A DNA stretch of 64,000 bases from Saururus chinensis (Eukaryota; Streptophyta; Magnoliopsida; Piperales; Saururaceae). The notes beneath the pieces are model-generated. The model was given only the letters and a program-made list of their open reading frames with translations. It did no database searches and was not told where the DNA came from. The translations under genes were made by a program, and so were the position numbers. Within the stretch, counting starts at the first letter, position 1; every line of letters begins with the position of its first letter. Below are positions 48,045 through 60,495 of the stretch, in pieces. Location: the NCBI GenBank assembly GCA_035235625.1, contig CP141150.1, positions 32,256,756-32,320,755 on the forward strand, given 5' to 3'.

Positions 48045-48640
48045 ACATGATTAACATGTTTATCCACCAGCTATATGGAAGATAAAGTGCAATAACTCGA
48101 GCACATATTGCCAATATGAACTTATCAAATTCCTGCCACTCACTTGCAAGGCGTTGAGAATGTGACGAACCCATGGAATGGGCTCTACATAGCCTTAAAT
48201 AATGCACTGATGTTTTGACTATTTTACTAAATTCTGCACAGCTGATTGATCCATGAGATATCAACATCATGATTATCTTGGGTTCAGGCAACAACTCCAA
48301 ATCCTCGCTTCATTTTTAGCTTGCATTGAATTGCATGATACTTGTCATGCCCTAGCTCAGTCACAAATTCAGAAAATATTTGCTGAATATTTGGAATTAT
48401 ATATAGGAAGGTAAGTATATATCAAAAATAATATACAGAAAGCATTCTCAAATGTTTCAATGTCGTAAGGTGAAAAACCATTGAGTCCCTAATCTATAAG
48501 GGAATAGTTTTTTCTAAGGGCATGTCCCCTCGGACTAAGGAGGATAAACTTTGGATGGAATCAGTGCCTTATTCATAGGCTATTAACAACCTAATATATG
48601 TTATGACCTGTACATGGACATATTTGAGTTTGTGGTAAGC
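48045..48640. other. No gene recognised
   Basis: The right flank of the CACTA element. The first 65 bp match the reverse complement of 31,590-31,640. An open minus frame (48,007-48,300) has no recognisable domain. Confidence 0.45.
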
Positions 48641-49230
48641 TGACTAAGCCTTTACTAAGCAGACCCTAGATTGCAACACTATAAGCACTAAAGCGGGTAT
48701 TCAGGTACCTATTAGGTACTAAGAGTGTGGAGCTCACATGTCAAGCCAAAAGTTTACCATTGCTGGGTATAGTAATTCAAAGTATGTGATGAACCTACAA
48801 GACATGTAATACACTACTGGATTTGCCTTTATGTTTCAAGGTGGGGCTATATCATGGGCTAGCAAGAAACATAAGAATATTTCTAAATCCACAATAGAAG
48901 TTGAGTTCTATACATATGGTATTGCAACTTCTCATACACTTTGGATTAAAAGATTTTTCAACCATGTTGGAGCTAGAAGACTGGACTTATAATGCTCTTG
49001 TCCAAATTTCTTACTATAATCTGGCAATGGTGTCAATACTTAAGAATGAGTGTCAAGGGTAAATACATTGAGGTGCATTACTATTACATTTTTCGACATG
49101 TTACAGAGGGGAAAATAGACGTGAGTCATATTCCTACGTATGAGATGTTAGCTAATCCATTCACAAAGGCCTTAACAACAAATCTTTTCAAGAGACATGC
49201 TCATATTATTTGTTTAAGACAGGACTAACA
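48640..49230 (+). pseudogene. Copia RNase H remnant
   Basis: Plus-strand sequence with stops encodes TKSVELTCQAKS, TTGFAFMFQGGAISWASKKH and STIEVEFY, the copia RNase H core. A tail follows with RHVTEGKIDVSHIPT and MLANPFTKAL, corresponding to the IRH...ADxFTKxL end of copia pol. LTRs were not located. Confidence 0.85.
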
Positions 49231-50035
49231 CAACTTGCTGTTTGAACCATATGAACCCTTCACCCATAGTGGGGCATATCATACCATAATATTGGTTTAG
49301 TTCCATATGATCCACCTTCACCGGCTCAATTGAGCCAAAAGAGATCCATTGGGACAAAGGTCAATGGGGGCAGTCGCACCGAACCCACTAGCATTGCAAC
49401 ATACATTTTCTATGGGACCCACATCATCTTAACACTCACTGACGAGGCATGTGTTATGTGTTGGCATGTACACCTTGTGGGGCCCAAAATTTACTAGTGT
49501 ACATGTAGTAGGACCCACGTGGATATTTGCAGGTGTGACCCTGTTATGTGCATGGGCGTGTACAAGGCCTCAGACCTCCATTGGCTCAATGTGATTGAAC
49601 CCATACCCGTTGTAGCATACCCTCTAGAGATCCATTACAAAGTTTAGATAGGAGGCTCATTGAGCCTTAAGCCCGCCTAAGAAGGTTATAAAAGAAGGTG
49701 ATTAGGGGAGCCACACTCACTTCAGTGTCTCCTTCTTCCTCGTGTGTGGTGCCCATGATTGGATCTAGTGTTTGAGAGTGTGCAATTAAAGGCTAGGGCG
49801 CTCCTACAACTTTGTAGATATTTCCATGTGACCAGATTGATGGATCTATAAATCTACAAGATAATCCCTACTCATATAGATAAACGAATCATGGTTCACT
49901 GAACCAAGATCATTTATGCTCTTTGGAATGCTCCAGATGTTCCTAGATTTCAAACCATTGAATGGACCAATTCAAGAACCTCCCTGTTGTACTTGGACTC
50001 ATCTCCGATGCCACCACTATTGTCTTTAGCCACAG
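49231..50035. other. No gene recognised
   Basis: Probably untranslated retroelement or intergenic sequence between the copia tail and the chromovirus 5' LTR. Confidence 0.4.
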
Positions 50036-50039
50036 TATA

Positions 50040-50501
50040 TCGCCAAAATCCTATCACAGACCTGGTCCAGATACCTTGTAATACCTTTTAATGGCTTTCT
50101 TTATATTTTTATGTATTTTCCTTTATTTTTATGTAACCATGTTCTATTATGTAACCATGCCCATAGAGCCACTTTGACAGCTTCTCCAACAATATGCAAA
50201 AAATCTCTTATGCTATATAGGGGGAAGTAGTGTTAGTATGGTTGGATCATGTAATTTGCATCCATTGCTTTGTAAATGCATTAATAGTGAATGTAATTCA
50301 TCTTCATGCTTATGTTCATTTGCTTCTTTGCAATGTGTCACTCTCGTTCCCCTTACCTCTTGCCTTGCAAGGCCCTCCGCACGTAATCCGTGCAGCGCCT
50401 TGCTAAGCAAGAACACTTGTTGCACTCGAAAGGCTGACTTGCTAGGCACGAAGCCTTGCAAGTGCTATAAGATAGCTTATTCATCGAGCAAGACCATAAC
50501 A
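50040..50501 (+). mobile_element. Chromovirus 5' LTR
   Basis: Matches 56,458-56,892 along its length, for example TGTAATACCTTTTAATGGC at 50,077 and 56,484 and CTTTGTAAATGCATT near 50,268 and 56,661. It ends CATAACA, followed by TTGGTATCAAATC, a decayed initiator tRNA-Met primer-binding site. The start near 50,040 is inferred from the 3' LTR, which starts immediately after a polypurine tract. Confidence 0.85.
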
Positions 50502-50703
50502 GTTGGTATCAAATCTTTGGTTCATGCGGCCCCCATTTTGGTTCAATTAAACTTTGAATGGGATGTCAAAGTGGTTGAGGCAAGTGGGGTGGAACAAGCC
50601 ACTCCGCGACTGACTAAGACATCCAAGAAAATGTTGCAGGTGGATGTCGTGGAGGAATGTCTAGAATCCCTTGTGCGCAGCTTTGACAAGCTTGAAGACA
50701 TAA

Positions 50704-52250
50704 TGTAACAACCCGTTTTCCAGATTATGTTTAACCCTAAGGGCTCAGTATTAATTATTGATTTTTGGATAAGAATTAGTACATTTTGAAGGGTGAAATC
50801 CATGTATATATTTAGAGCTCAAAGAAACGAGCATAACAAATTGAAGAACGCAAGAAATGGAAGTCGGAAGTGAAAGTTACGACTTCGGGGAGCATGTCAC
50901 ATGGGTGGGACCCGATTGAAAAGTGTGAGATAGCCTACCCATGAGAGGTCTAGTTTCATAGGGCTCATCGATATGAGCTCAACAGTGCCAAGAACACACG
51001 AATCTGAGTTAGGGGTAGAAAGATACAAGAGTTTAAAGATAGAAACGAAAAAAAGGGTTGCACGTGCAATGCAACCATACAAGGTGCAACATGCGGCATG
51101 CTTGTGTGACACATAGTGCCCTTGTGGTGCACGTCTGCATGTGTGGTTGCCACGTGCCATAGCACCGCCATTTGGGCGGTGCCACACAGTATAAATATTG
51201 TGGGGGGTGTTCCTTTTGAATCCCATACCCCCATTTCTCTCATTCTCTTGTATTTTCCCCGTTTCCCAGTCGTTTCAAGTCTTATTTTGTCCATTAAAGA
51301 GTTGTTTCTAGTTAATTTGAGGGTTCTTTATACAATGGAAGGGTCCAACCCTCATGAGTCAATCTAGAGGGGGAAACTTGCCTGTGGAAAAGGGAGGCTG
51401 TGTGCCGCCTTCATGCATGTAAAGAGAGATACGTCCTAAGTGAGGGAAGGTTCCGTGTTATGTTTTTGGGTATACAGAGAGTGAAACGTCTTTGGATATG
51501 GGGAGGTTCCTTCTGTCGCCTTCGTACACAATGAGAGAAACTTTCAGGGTAAGGGGAGATTTTGTCTGCCGCCTTTGGGCAGAAAAGAGAGAAATATTCT
51601 AGAAAAAGAAGAGGCTCTGCCCACCGTCTCCGGACCTCAAGGGGAGAACTCCCTGAAGGAAGGAAAATTTTCTAATGTCATTACTTTCGGAAACCTCAAG
51701 GGAGTAAGCATTTTTGACTTTCTAATTTTAATGTCTGCATATGCTTTTTAATTAGTTAACTTAATTTGCTAAATAAGATATATGTTTTGCTCTAATCTAA
51801 TTTGTTCTGATATGCTCTACTATGTTCTACTCTATTATGTGAAAGTATCTTGTGTAACTCCAATGATTTGTTAGATTTTTGTCTAATTTATCATATTATA
51901 AGTATATGAAATATATGATTTTGTACTACTTGATGCACGGTTTAGTGGTTAGGCGAAACTATGTTGGGATGCGATTGTATTGGAATACATCATAGATATT
52001 ATCCAATATGTACGTTGGCAACCAACATTATGACAATATTGGCTCTATCCAAATTGTTATAAAATATAGATTTATTCTAGTTAGCGCGTGCAATGAAGTG
52101 TTGCAACTTCATAGTGCGTAAAAGAAAGTTGCAGCTCTCACACACAGAAGATCGTTTAAGAATTAAGAAAATTTTACTTTGACATTTTTTGTACCCTAGG
52201 TCATGTTAGGTCATCGAGTTTAAGGGCCAATCGCAACCCGAGGTCTTACA
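50704..52250 (+). mobile_element. Solo LTR inserted in chromovirus gag
   Basis: The 1,547-bp block begins TGTAACAACCC and ends AGGTCTTACA. The flanks are CATAA (50,699-50,703) and CATTA (52,251-52,255), a target duplication with one later substitution. Removing the block and one duplicate restores the gag reading frame. Internal resemblance to the longer solo LTRs is limited to the ends and to a GTACGTTGGCAACCAACATT word near 52,010, so it is a relative, not the same family. TATA box at 51,190-51,197. Confidence 0.85.
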
Positions 52251-55200
52251 CATTATGAACTCTCTCGAAGCATGGGAGAAAGCGACCCGCAATTTGAGCA
52301 CGAAGAATCGTGAGCTGATCTACAAACTCTGAGGTGATGTGCAAGTGTTTCTGGCCTCCTTGCAGGAAGAGTTACATGGTGTAGCTACCCAAGTGTCGCT
52401 TCTCATGCGAGATGCTGCCCACAAAGAGCTTCTAGGTGTGATTGGGGGACCAAGGTGCCCCAAAGGGCCAGAGCCCACTGCATACAGTGGTGCAAGAGAT
52501 GCTAAGCAACTTTATAATTTTATGTTCGATAGAGAACAATACTTTTGGGTTATCAACTCAAAAACTAAAGAGGCAAAAGTGGCAATGGACACAACTTATT
52601 TGTTCGATGATACCAAGCTGTGGTGGAGGACGAAATACGATGAGATAACAAGAGACCTAATCTAAATTGACACATGGGAGGAGCTAAAGAGTCAACTGAA
52701 GGCTAAATTCATTCCAAAAAATGTCAAGTTTATTGCTAGGAGGAACCTTTGATGCCTCCAATACACTGGGACTATTCGTGAATATGTTAAACAATTTTCG
52801 GCCCTTATGTTGGAAATCCACAACATGCCCGAGAAGGACAAGTTGTTTTTTTTAAGGACTTAAGTTGTGGCTTTAGATCGAACTAAACAAGCGCGGTGTA
52901 AGAGATTTGACCACTACCATTACAAAATTCGAATGCCTTACCGACTGTACTAATGAAGGTGAGTCTAAGAGAAATACAACCAATCAGAGGGATCAAATAT
53001 ATAGTCAAAAAGATGAAGGGTCATTCACCGGGGGTCAAGATAAAGGCACGGGCCGAAAGATGGGGAAGTAGAAACCTTCTTATAGAAGCGATGGATCAAG
53101 GATAGAGAACTTAGGATCGTGAACTCAAAAGATTGAATATTTCCTATGCAATTACCCCCATCGCATTCGAGATTGTTCACAGAAAAAGGAGCTTAATGTC
53201 TTGCTTGCCAGACAACCCTTTTCTGCAATTGGCGATGATGATGTATCTAGCGACAAAGATGCAAAATCCAAAATGGGTGCATTTTGATTGCTTACTCATT
53301 CAAGGGACAAAATGTAATAAGACCCTCTTAGGCCAATGGCTTGATGTGTATTGATTTTTGTTTGAATGGAGACCCAAATCAAGCATGGTGGACACAAGAG
53401 CCACTCACGCCTTTGTCTCAAACAAAGAGCTAAAGGGCATTGGGTTATGGTTGGTAAATGACTTGAGTCGAATGAAGGCGGTGAACTCCGAAGCTCACCC
53501 TATTACTGGATTGGCCAAGGATGTTCCCATTACAATCGAAAGTTGGTCTGACAAAATTAATTTGATGGTTGTTCGCCTGGATGGGGATGGACTTCTTACA
53601 AGCTGCGAGTGTTGTCTCAATGCCCCACCTAGGGTTGGTATGCATATTCGACAAGTCTAGTCTGTGTCTAGTACCTGCAGTTCACAAGGGAAAAATGGAA
53701 ATTGAATACTTGTTGGCTATACAGCTTAACAAGGGTTTGAAGAAGGACAAGTCAACTTACATTGTAACCCTTTGAATGGAGGATCAATTATCGGACAAAG
53801 AGCCTACCACCCAAGAAGTTAAGACTTTCCTCGTGGAATATGCAGATGTGATGTCAAAGTACTTACCCAAGTTGAAACCTGTTGCTTAGCCTCCAGCTCA
53901 TGCCCCCTATCGAATGATACCCCTACAACTTGCAGAATTACAATGGCAACTAAATGAAATCTTTGATGTGGTTTGCATCTGCTCCACTAAGGCGCCCTTC
54001 GGTGCCCTAGTCCTCTTTTAGAAGATACATGTTAGGAGTTTGCACTTATGTATCAACTACTGGGCCCTTAACAAGTTGACGGTGAGGAATCTGTACCCCC
54101 TCTCACTTATTGCGAACCTTATTGATCAAATGGGGGAAGCCCGGTACTTTTCAAAGTTGAAGAATGACATTTTTCGTGAGTTCCTTAATCAGTTCTTGGT
54201 TGTTTACCTCGATGACATTGTCATATATGGCCAAACTTTAGAGGAACATGTTGTTCACCTAAAAGTAATGTTTGAAGTACTATGACATAACCAATTATAT
54301 GTCAAGTTGGAAAAATCTTCCTTCACCAAAGAGGAAATCTTATTATTGGAATACAACATCGGTGGTGGAAAGGTCCACATGGATACTTCTAAAGTCCAAG
54401 TAATTAATGAGTTGCCAAACTTAACTAAGGTGAAAGAGTTGCAAGCTTTTTTAGGCCTCGCCAATTACTATAGGCGATCCAAAAAGGGGTACTCACAAAA
54501 GGTAACACCCCTGATCGACTTACTAAAAAAGGACTGACCCTGGTGTTTGTCAGAGTGATGTCAAATGACCTCCACTGAGTTGAAGAAGGTAATGATTAAA
54601 GACCCAGTCCTCCACCTCCTTGATTACACGCAACCCTTTGAAGTTCAAACAGATGCCTTAGATTATTCCATCAGAGATGTTTTGACTCAAAATGGTCACC
54701 TGGTAACTTTTGAAAGTCGTAAACTCAAGAGGCAAAGTGAAGGTATACAATGCAAGATAAAGAGATGCCAATCGTAATTCATTGTCTTCGCACATGGCGA
54801 CTTTATTTGTTGGGTTCTCAATCGCCATAGCTATTTTCAAACACCAAAGAAGCTCTTTCCAAAGCAAGCTTGTTGGCATGATTTCTTTGCCAAGTTTGAC
54901 TTCACCTTGGAGTACAAACCTGACAAGAATAATATTGTCACTAATGTCCTAAGCCGAAAGGCTAAGTCTAATGACCTTACCAGACTTTAGATAAACAAGT
55001 TGTCCGGTGTTAGCCAGTGCAAGAGAAATTTAGACTCTTTGATTTACGCTACAATGGACAAGGATAGTCTGGGCCCCTCCCTCATCCAACAACTAACTGA
55101 AGGCAAAACTCGCAAGTTTTGAGTGGATGATGGACTACTCTTGACAAAATGGAAGTGACTATATGTGCTAAAGGTAGACAACCTAAGGAAAGATCTCCTT

Positions 55201-56444
55201 TAAGAATGTCATGATACTCCATAGACATGACATCTAGGTATTCATAGCACCTTGGATTTATTGGAAAGGGGTACTTTTGGCCCCACATGGGTGATGATGT
55301 GGAAGGGTATGCCCAAATGCGCCTCACTGGCCAACAAGATAAGGTAGAACGAGACAAACTTTGCATTCTCCTTGAACCACTGTCAGTGCCTCAAGGACAA
55401 TGGGAGAGTGTCTCCCTAGACTTTATATTAGCCTTACCAAAAGTAGGTGGTTATGGATCAATCTTGGTGGTGGTCGATCGTTTCTCGAAATATACTATCT
55501 TCATCATGGCATCAAAGCATTGTATGGCTGAGGAAGCTACACACCTATTCCTCAAACATATTATCAAACCTTGGGGCATACCCCAAACCATTGTAACAAT
55601 GATGCATGGTTCGCTGGTCACTTCTAGAAAGAGTTATTCAAGATATTGGGTTCAAAGTTAAACTTTTCCTCTCCCATGTATCCGCAGACTGATGGCCAAA
55701 CATAACACATCAATGTCATCCTTAAAGAGTATATTTGCCTATTTATTAAGGTCAACCAAAAGAACTGGGTGAACCTCCTTGAGGTCACCCATTTATCCTA
55801 CAATCACCAATAAAGTTCGGCCACCAACCACAGTCCCTTTGAGTTAGCCATTGGCCGCCAACCGGCAATGCTACATACTTTAGCAACTAGCTACATGGAC
55901 AACATCCCACCCGCTTTCCACTTGGAAAAAGATTTGCGCCTCCAAGCGACATTGCCAAACCATATCTTGATAAGGCTACCCACTGAGCAAAGTAGTGGGC
56001 AAACAAAGGCCGAAAGCCTTGCATCTTCAAGGTGGAGGACCAATTGAAGCTATTCTGACAACTTCATTGAGGTCTTGTTCGCAAATATGAAGGTCATGCC
56101 CCCATCACTAAGCAGGCCAGGAAAGGCTCTTATCAAGTTCACTTACTAGATTGAATGCAAGTCCACCCAACATTCCATGCAAGTTGTCTCAAATCATACA
56201 ATGTCGAAGACCCTTTCAGAAACCAAACTGATTGGGGTAATCTGAAGGTCACAACTGATGTTTGAGTCTAAGAAGAAATTTTGGCAGATTGTGAAATTGT
56301 GGCAAAGCGAAAGTACGTGAATTCCACATCAAGTGGTGGGACCTTCCACACAGCTGGGAGCCCGAGAAGTGTTCATCCTTCAACATGTCATCCAAGTCGA
56401 AGCCTATCTCTAGGAGCAGCGTCAACAAGGACGTCGACAGAACT

Positions 56445-56457
56445 AAGTGGGGGAGAA
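56445..56457 (+). promoter_or_regulatory. Polypurine tract of the chromovirus
   Basis: AAGTGGGGGAGAA directly precedes the 3' LTR start TGCCAAGG, as expected for the plus-strand primer. Confidence 0.8.
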
Positions 56458-56892
56458 TGCCAAGGATCTGGTCGAGACACCTTTGTAATACCTTTTAATG
56501 GCTTTCTTTATATTTTTATGTATTTTCCTTTATTTTTATGTAACCATGCTCGTAGAGCCAATTTGGCTACTACTTCAGCAATATGCAAGTTATCCCCTAT
56601 GCTATATATATAGGGGGAGGTAGTGTTACTGTGGTTGGATCATGTAATTTGCACCCATTGCTTTGTAAATGCATTGATAGTGAAAGCAATCCATGTTTAT
56701 GCTTGTGTTCATTTGTTTCTTTGCAATGTGTCACTCCCATTCCCCTACCTATTGCTTTGTAAGGTCCTCTGCACATGATCCACGAAGTGCTTTACCAAGA
56801 AAGAACAATTATTTCACTTGAAGGTTGACTTGCTAGGCATGAGGTCTCGCAAGTTCCGCATTGTAGCCTGTCCATCGAGCAGGGCTGTGACA
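56458..56892 (+). mobile_element. Chromovirus 3' LTR
   Basis: Starts TGCCAAGGATC after the polypurine tract and ends CTGTGACA. It carries many substitutions and small indels relative to the 5' LTR, implying an old insertion. The base pairs after it (ATCCG) do not match the 5' flank, so no target duplication is visible. Confidence 0.85.
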
Positions 56893-57880
56893 ATCCGCTC
56901 TACCCATCCTCCACATACACAACAAAGTTGGCTAGAGTAGCCGCCACCTTCCCATGCCTCCCTTCCATGTCAAGCCTTCAAGTCCTCTATTTTCTACTGT
57001 TTTGGACTACTAGAGGGAAACTATTGCCAAAAGTGTCGTCCTCCACTGATTTCAATTTCGCTTGACAACCACAGAAATGGTGAAACTAGTCAGGGCCACC
57101 GCCATCCTTCCCGGGCCTCTCTCACGTCAAATACTACCTCCTTTGCCCTTTCATTTCTTTGTATTTGGCCTGTTGGAAAGCCGCCACTGCTACCAGCCGC
57201 TATATTTTTGCTCTGTCTCGCCACCACAACCTTTGTGGTGCCTGCCACGGCTGTCAAATTTTCCTCTCATCCCCTCCTTGCAATTAATTGGTGGCACATC
57301 ATTATTTCCGAAATTTTTATAAGATGTTTGAACACTCTCTTCTTGAATTTTTCCATCACATTGCCTGTTAAGAATGTATCCAAGTCTTTGAGCTTCAATG
57401 TAGTGCATCTACAATCCGCTTTGCCAATCTGTCCAAAAAGCACAAATTCATCTCATATCATTTTATTATAAAATAAATAATTATATATGGTGCAATGTCA
57501 TTGTGATGCATTGACATTTGTATGTTATGCATTTGTGACTACGTTGCATTGCGATGCTCATTGCAATGCCATCACCTATCATTGTGATGCCACAAACCTA
57601 AACCAATTTTTTCCAATGGCACCCATGCCCCATTTTGTACTTATTTTAGACCCTATGGCCCATTTTGGGTTCATTTTTCCATTCTCTTATTAAACCGAAA
57701 TTTGTGCGTCGTCAATGTTGTGTGCATGTTAATGCTTGTGGTTGTTTTCAACACAAGTTGCAAAGGATACATACATTTATTATTGTTTTTTAATGTGCTA
57801 AATTCTCATAATTTTTTCCTGATACGAACCGAAATGAACCCATGCCAAATTAAAGCCAAAGCATAAATTTGTCAGTATGG
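56893..57880. other. No gene recognised
   Basis: AT/GC-mixed spacer with short uninformative open frames. Around 57,485-57,600 the words TCATTGTGATGC and ATTGCGATGC recur irregularly. Confidence 0.4.
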
Positions 57881-57884
57881 TTGC

Positions 57885-58498
57885 ATGCAGTGGTGTTAAA
57901 GCAAGCCTAAACCCTAAACTCGGGTCAACTCGCATTCGAGCTCGAACTCAAAGGTGGTCAAGCCAAGCTCAAGCATGCCTGTGTTTGGCTCGGCTAAGCT
58001 CAAAGCTTGAGAAAAGCTTAAACTCACATTATGTATATTATTTTTTCAACTATATACCATGCATATATTACACACTATGTATAAAACTCACATCTCCCAA
58101 GTTCTTTCCATCAAATATATTATTTTCACTTTTTTTATATACAACTACATCAAGCTTTTTGTTAGAGGAAATAGATAGTATGTCTCATGTAAACTAAAAC
58201 CATTTTTCATAAAACTTTACTCCCTCTGTCCTGTATTCCTAGTCTAAATTAGAAAATCAAATCAACTAAAACTAGTTCATTTGGTTTTCTAATCCTAACA
58301 CATTGGACCGCCTTTTGACCATGTTCATATTAGTGATTTTTCTCTAAATTCCTTTGGGATACTAATTACAAAACTAAGCATTAATCACAAAGTAAAACAA
58401 CTCTACTCGACTCAAACTCAACTCGAAATCAAAATTGAAGTCTCAAGCACAAACCCAAACGGTCTAAAATTTGATGATGCTCGGCATGTTAATACCCC
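57885..58498. mobile_element. Degraded hAT-type element
   Basis: The left end GTGGTGTTAAAGCAAGCC and right end GGCATGTTAATACCCCTA are imperfect inverted termini of the family at 33,780. Subterminal CTCGAACTCAA-type sequence is present on both sides (57,920-58,020 and 58,405-58,490). A CTCCCTCTGTCC word at 58,221 hints at a nested Stowaway-like fragment. No convincing target duplication was found. Confidence 0.5.
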
Positions 58499-58499
58499 T

Positions 58500-59185
58500 A
58501 ATTGTAGGGTTGAAGTCACTTAGTCTCAATTTTCGTAAAGATTGCATTTTTGTAAGGTACAATAGTTTTTACTATCTACAATAATCTCTCAAAGCATAGT
58601 GAAATTTGGTTATGAGCTGAGAAAGTAACAAGATTTAGCAATCCACTTAAATCTTTATTCCCTTGGTTATTTCTCTGCCATCTACTTATTTGCTGCACAT
58701 GGACTCCCTATATGTCAGTTCCCAGCGTTTTATTTATGGAAGTTAATTCTCATTGGAAATAACATTATGGCCAATTCAACAAGCACTTTGGAAAGGAAAT
58801 ATCACTTTCCTTGTGAGTGTAAAATATCACATCACAAGGAAAGTTACTTTCAAAAACAATCTTCCTTAGGAGGAGGGTTGCTGAGAAAAGGGTCTTTCCT
58901 TTGTTCTTCAAACTATTGCCAAATATGGCCTATGTACATGGTTTGAGAGGCATACAGCAGTCCATAAAAAAAGGATAGGTATATAGAAACAAAAATGTCA
59001 ATACGTATTGTAAATGCTTGCAAAACTCTTGTATTGTGAGGTCTGCTCCAACGGAGCTTACTGCAAGCGATAATAGAATTATTCCACAAAATATACTTCG
59101 TATACAAGGTTATAGATATACCTAGATCCTATATGACTAAGTTGTGACTCCTTGAAAACTCCTAGCAATTATGACTCCATCAAAA
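58500..59185. other. No gene recognised
   Basis: AT-rich spacer between hAT-like debris and the long-inverted-repeat element. Confidence 0.4.
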
Positions 59186-59739
59186 GAAAATTTTATAGAA
59201 ATAGACCTAAAAAAGACCAAAATACAAAAATAAGCAAGGAATTCCAGAATTGCAAAAATAGACTCACACACATGCAAGAGGGCACTAAAAAGATGACTAT
59301 GCCCTTAAAAACTTGCCAACTGAAAGTGGACAATGGCCAACTGTAAGTTTGCAATTTTGATGAAATATTTTTTAATATTCATTTGTAGATACAAATTATG
59401 AATATTTATCATAACTACTTGGTTTTAATGAGTTTATGTTACTTATAGAAAATGATTGCAGAGATAATATGAAGAAGAAGGAGAATGTGCACTTCCAAAC
59501 ATTCGACATAGTCAGATCATATGAGGGGGACTTTTAGCCCAAGTTGACATACTCTTATATACGGAAGCTTCAGAGTCATTTTTGGAAGCATAACAGACAA
59601 TGCAACATGTTCAAATATTCTTGTTTGGTAGATTTTTTGAAATTGATATTGGCAAGTCCATGTTTCCAACGTAGATTAACAATACCATTTTTTTTATCAA
59701 GTAAAAGGGGTAGGGAACTCCCTTCTAATAAATCAAATG

Positions 59740-60207
59740 GGAAACAAAGTCATGAGATATTAAAAAGAAATTGCAGACTCCATCTTTCAGCAAGGAAAGA
59801 AAATTTACCGACAATCTTATAGAGATAAGGATTATTAATTACATACATTCTAACTTGACTTTCACACTGCATAAAAAGATATCTCTTGTAAATTCTTTCT
59901 TTTCTGATGATGCAAATATTCCTCTCTCCATAGAAAATAGACTCCACAATTCATGAATAACTTGAGAAGCAATCCTAGATTTGGAATGGAATGACTAAGA
60001 AAATGAATGTAATCAAGGGCCTACCAAGCTTGATTTCCATAAATGTCCACTTTAAAAAACCTAAATATAGAACTCATAATCCACTTAGAGTAGCCACAAG
60101 AGAAGAAAATGTGTTGAGTTATTTCAATATCCACCTTATAGAAGATACATCTATTAACAATATGAATGCTTTTAGCTTGAATTTTATCTAAAGTGAAAAG
60201 ACATACA
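59740..60207 (-). pseudogene. LINE C-terminal fragment inside the long-inverted-repeat element
   Basis: The minus strand reads LDKIQAKSIHIVNRCIF, then EITQHIFFSCGYSKWI, the zinc-binding (zf-RVT) segment after plant LINE reverse transcriptase. Further on it has a GERNICIIRKERIYKR segment typical of the LINE C-terminus (WRERN...). It carries stops and is cut at its upstream end by the foldback element at 60,208. Confidence 0.7.
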
Positions 60208-60495
60208 TGGTACATATTTTACTCCAAACTATATCGTGTAGTCGATTACATGATAGTATTTCTTATCGTAGTCTTCAACCACGACATCTTGTATTATGTT
60301 GTCTATTATGACATCGACTACACTATAATTTAAATTAATGTGTACTTAACTACACGATGCATTCAAGATAGACAACACAGTGTAGTCGATTTCACAATAG
60401 ACAACATAGTTTAAGATGTCATGGTTGAAGAATACGATATAAAATAATTTAATGTAATTGACTACACGATATAGTGTGTAGTAAAATATGTACTA
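60208..60495. mobile_element. Foldback MITE (near-perfect palindrome)
   Basis: Left and right halves are inverted copies: GGTACATATTTTACT at the left against AGTAAAATATGTAC at the right. Also matched are ATATCGTGTAGTCGATTAC and its complement, and TCTTCAACCACGACATCTT and its complement. About 288 bp with a spacer of a few tens of bases. It is non-coding and interrupts LINE sequence. Confidence 0.8.

Larger units (their letters stand above)
50502..56457 (+). pseudogene. Dead Ty3/gypsy chromovirus gag-pol with chromodomain
   Basis: Coding order is gag (50,530-50,703, continuing at 52,251 after the nested LTR), zinc knuckle remnant (LCNYPHRIRDC near 53,140, first Cys replaced), and protease (VDTRATHAFVS near 53,390, with Arg in the usual Gly position of DTGA). 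Reverse transcriptase follows (INYWALNKLTVRNLYPL near 54,050, then VVYLDDIVIYG near 54,200, with sequence lost between), then RNase H (near 54,640), integrase (VSLDFILALPKVGGYGSILV near 55,410) and a C-terminal chromodomain. The chromodomain starts ILADCEIVAKRKYV and, after a frameshift near 56,320, continues with an IKWWDLPHSWEPE segment. Many stops and frameshifts make it inactive. The integrase-chromodomain order and iMet primer site identify a chromovirus. Confidence 0.9.

Noticed and set aside
50238-50520. Cys-rich open frame in the 5' LTR region
   Set aside because: It lies in the LTR and runs into gag; the Cys pattern is not seen in the 3' LTR copy.
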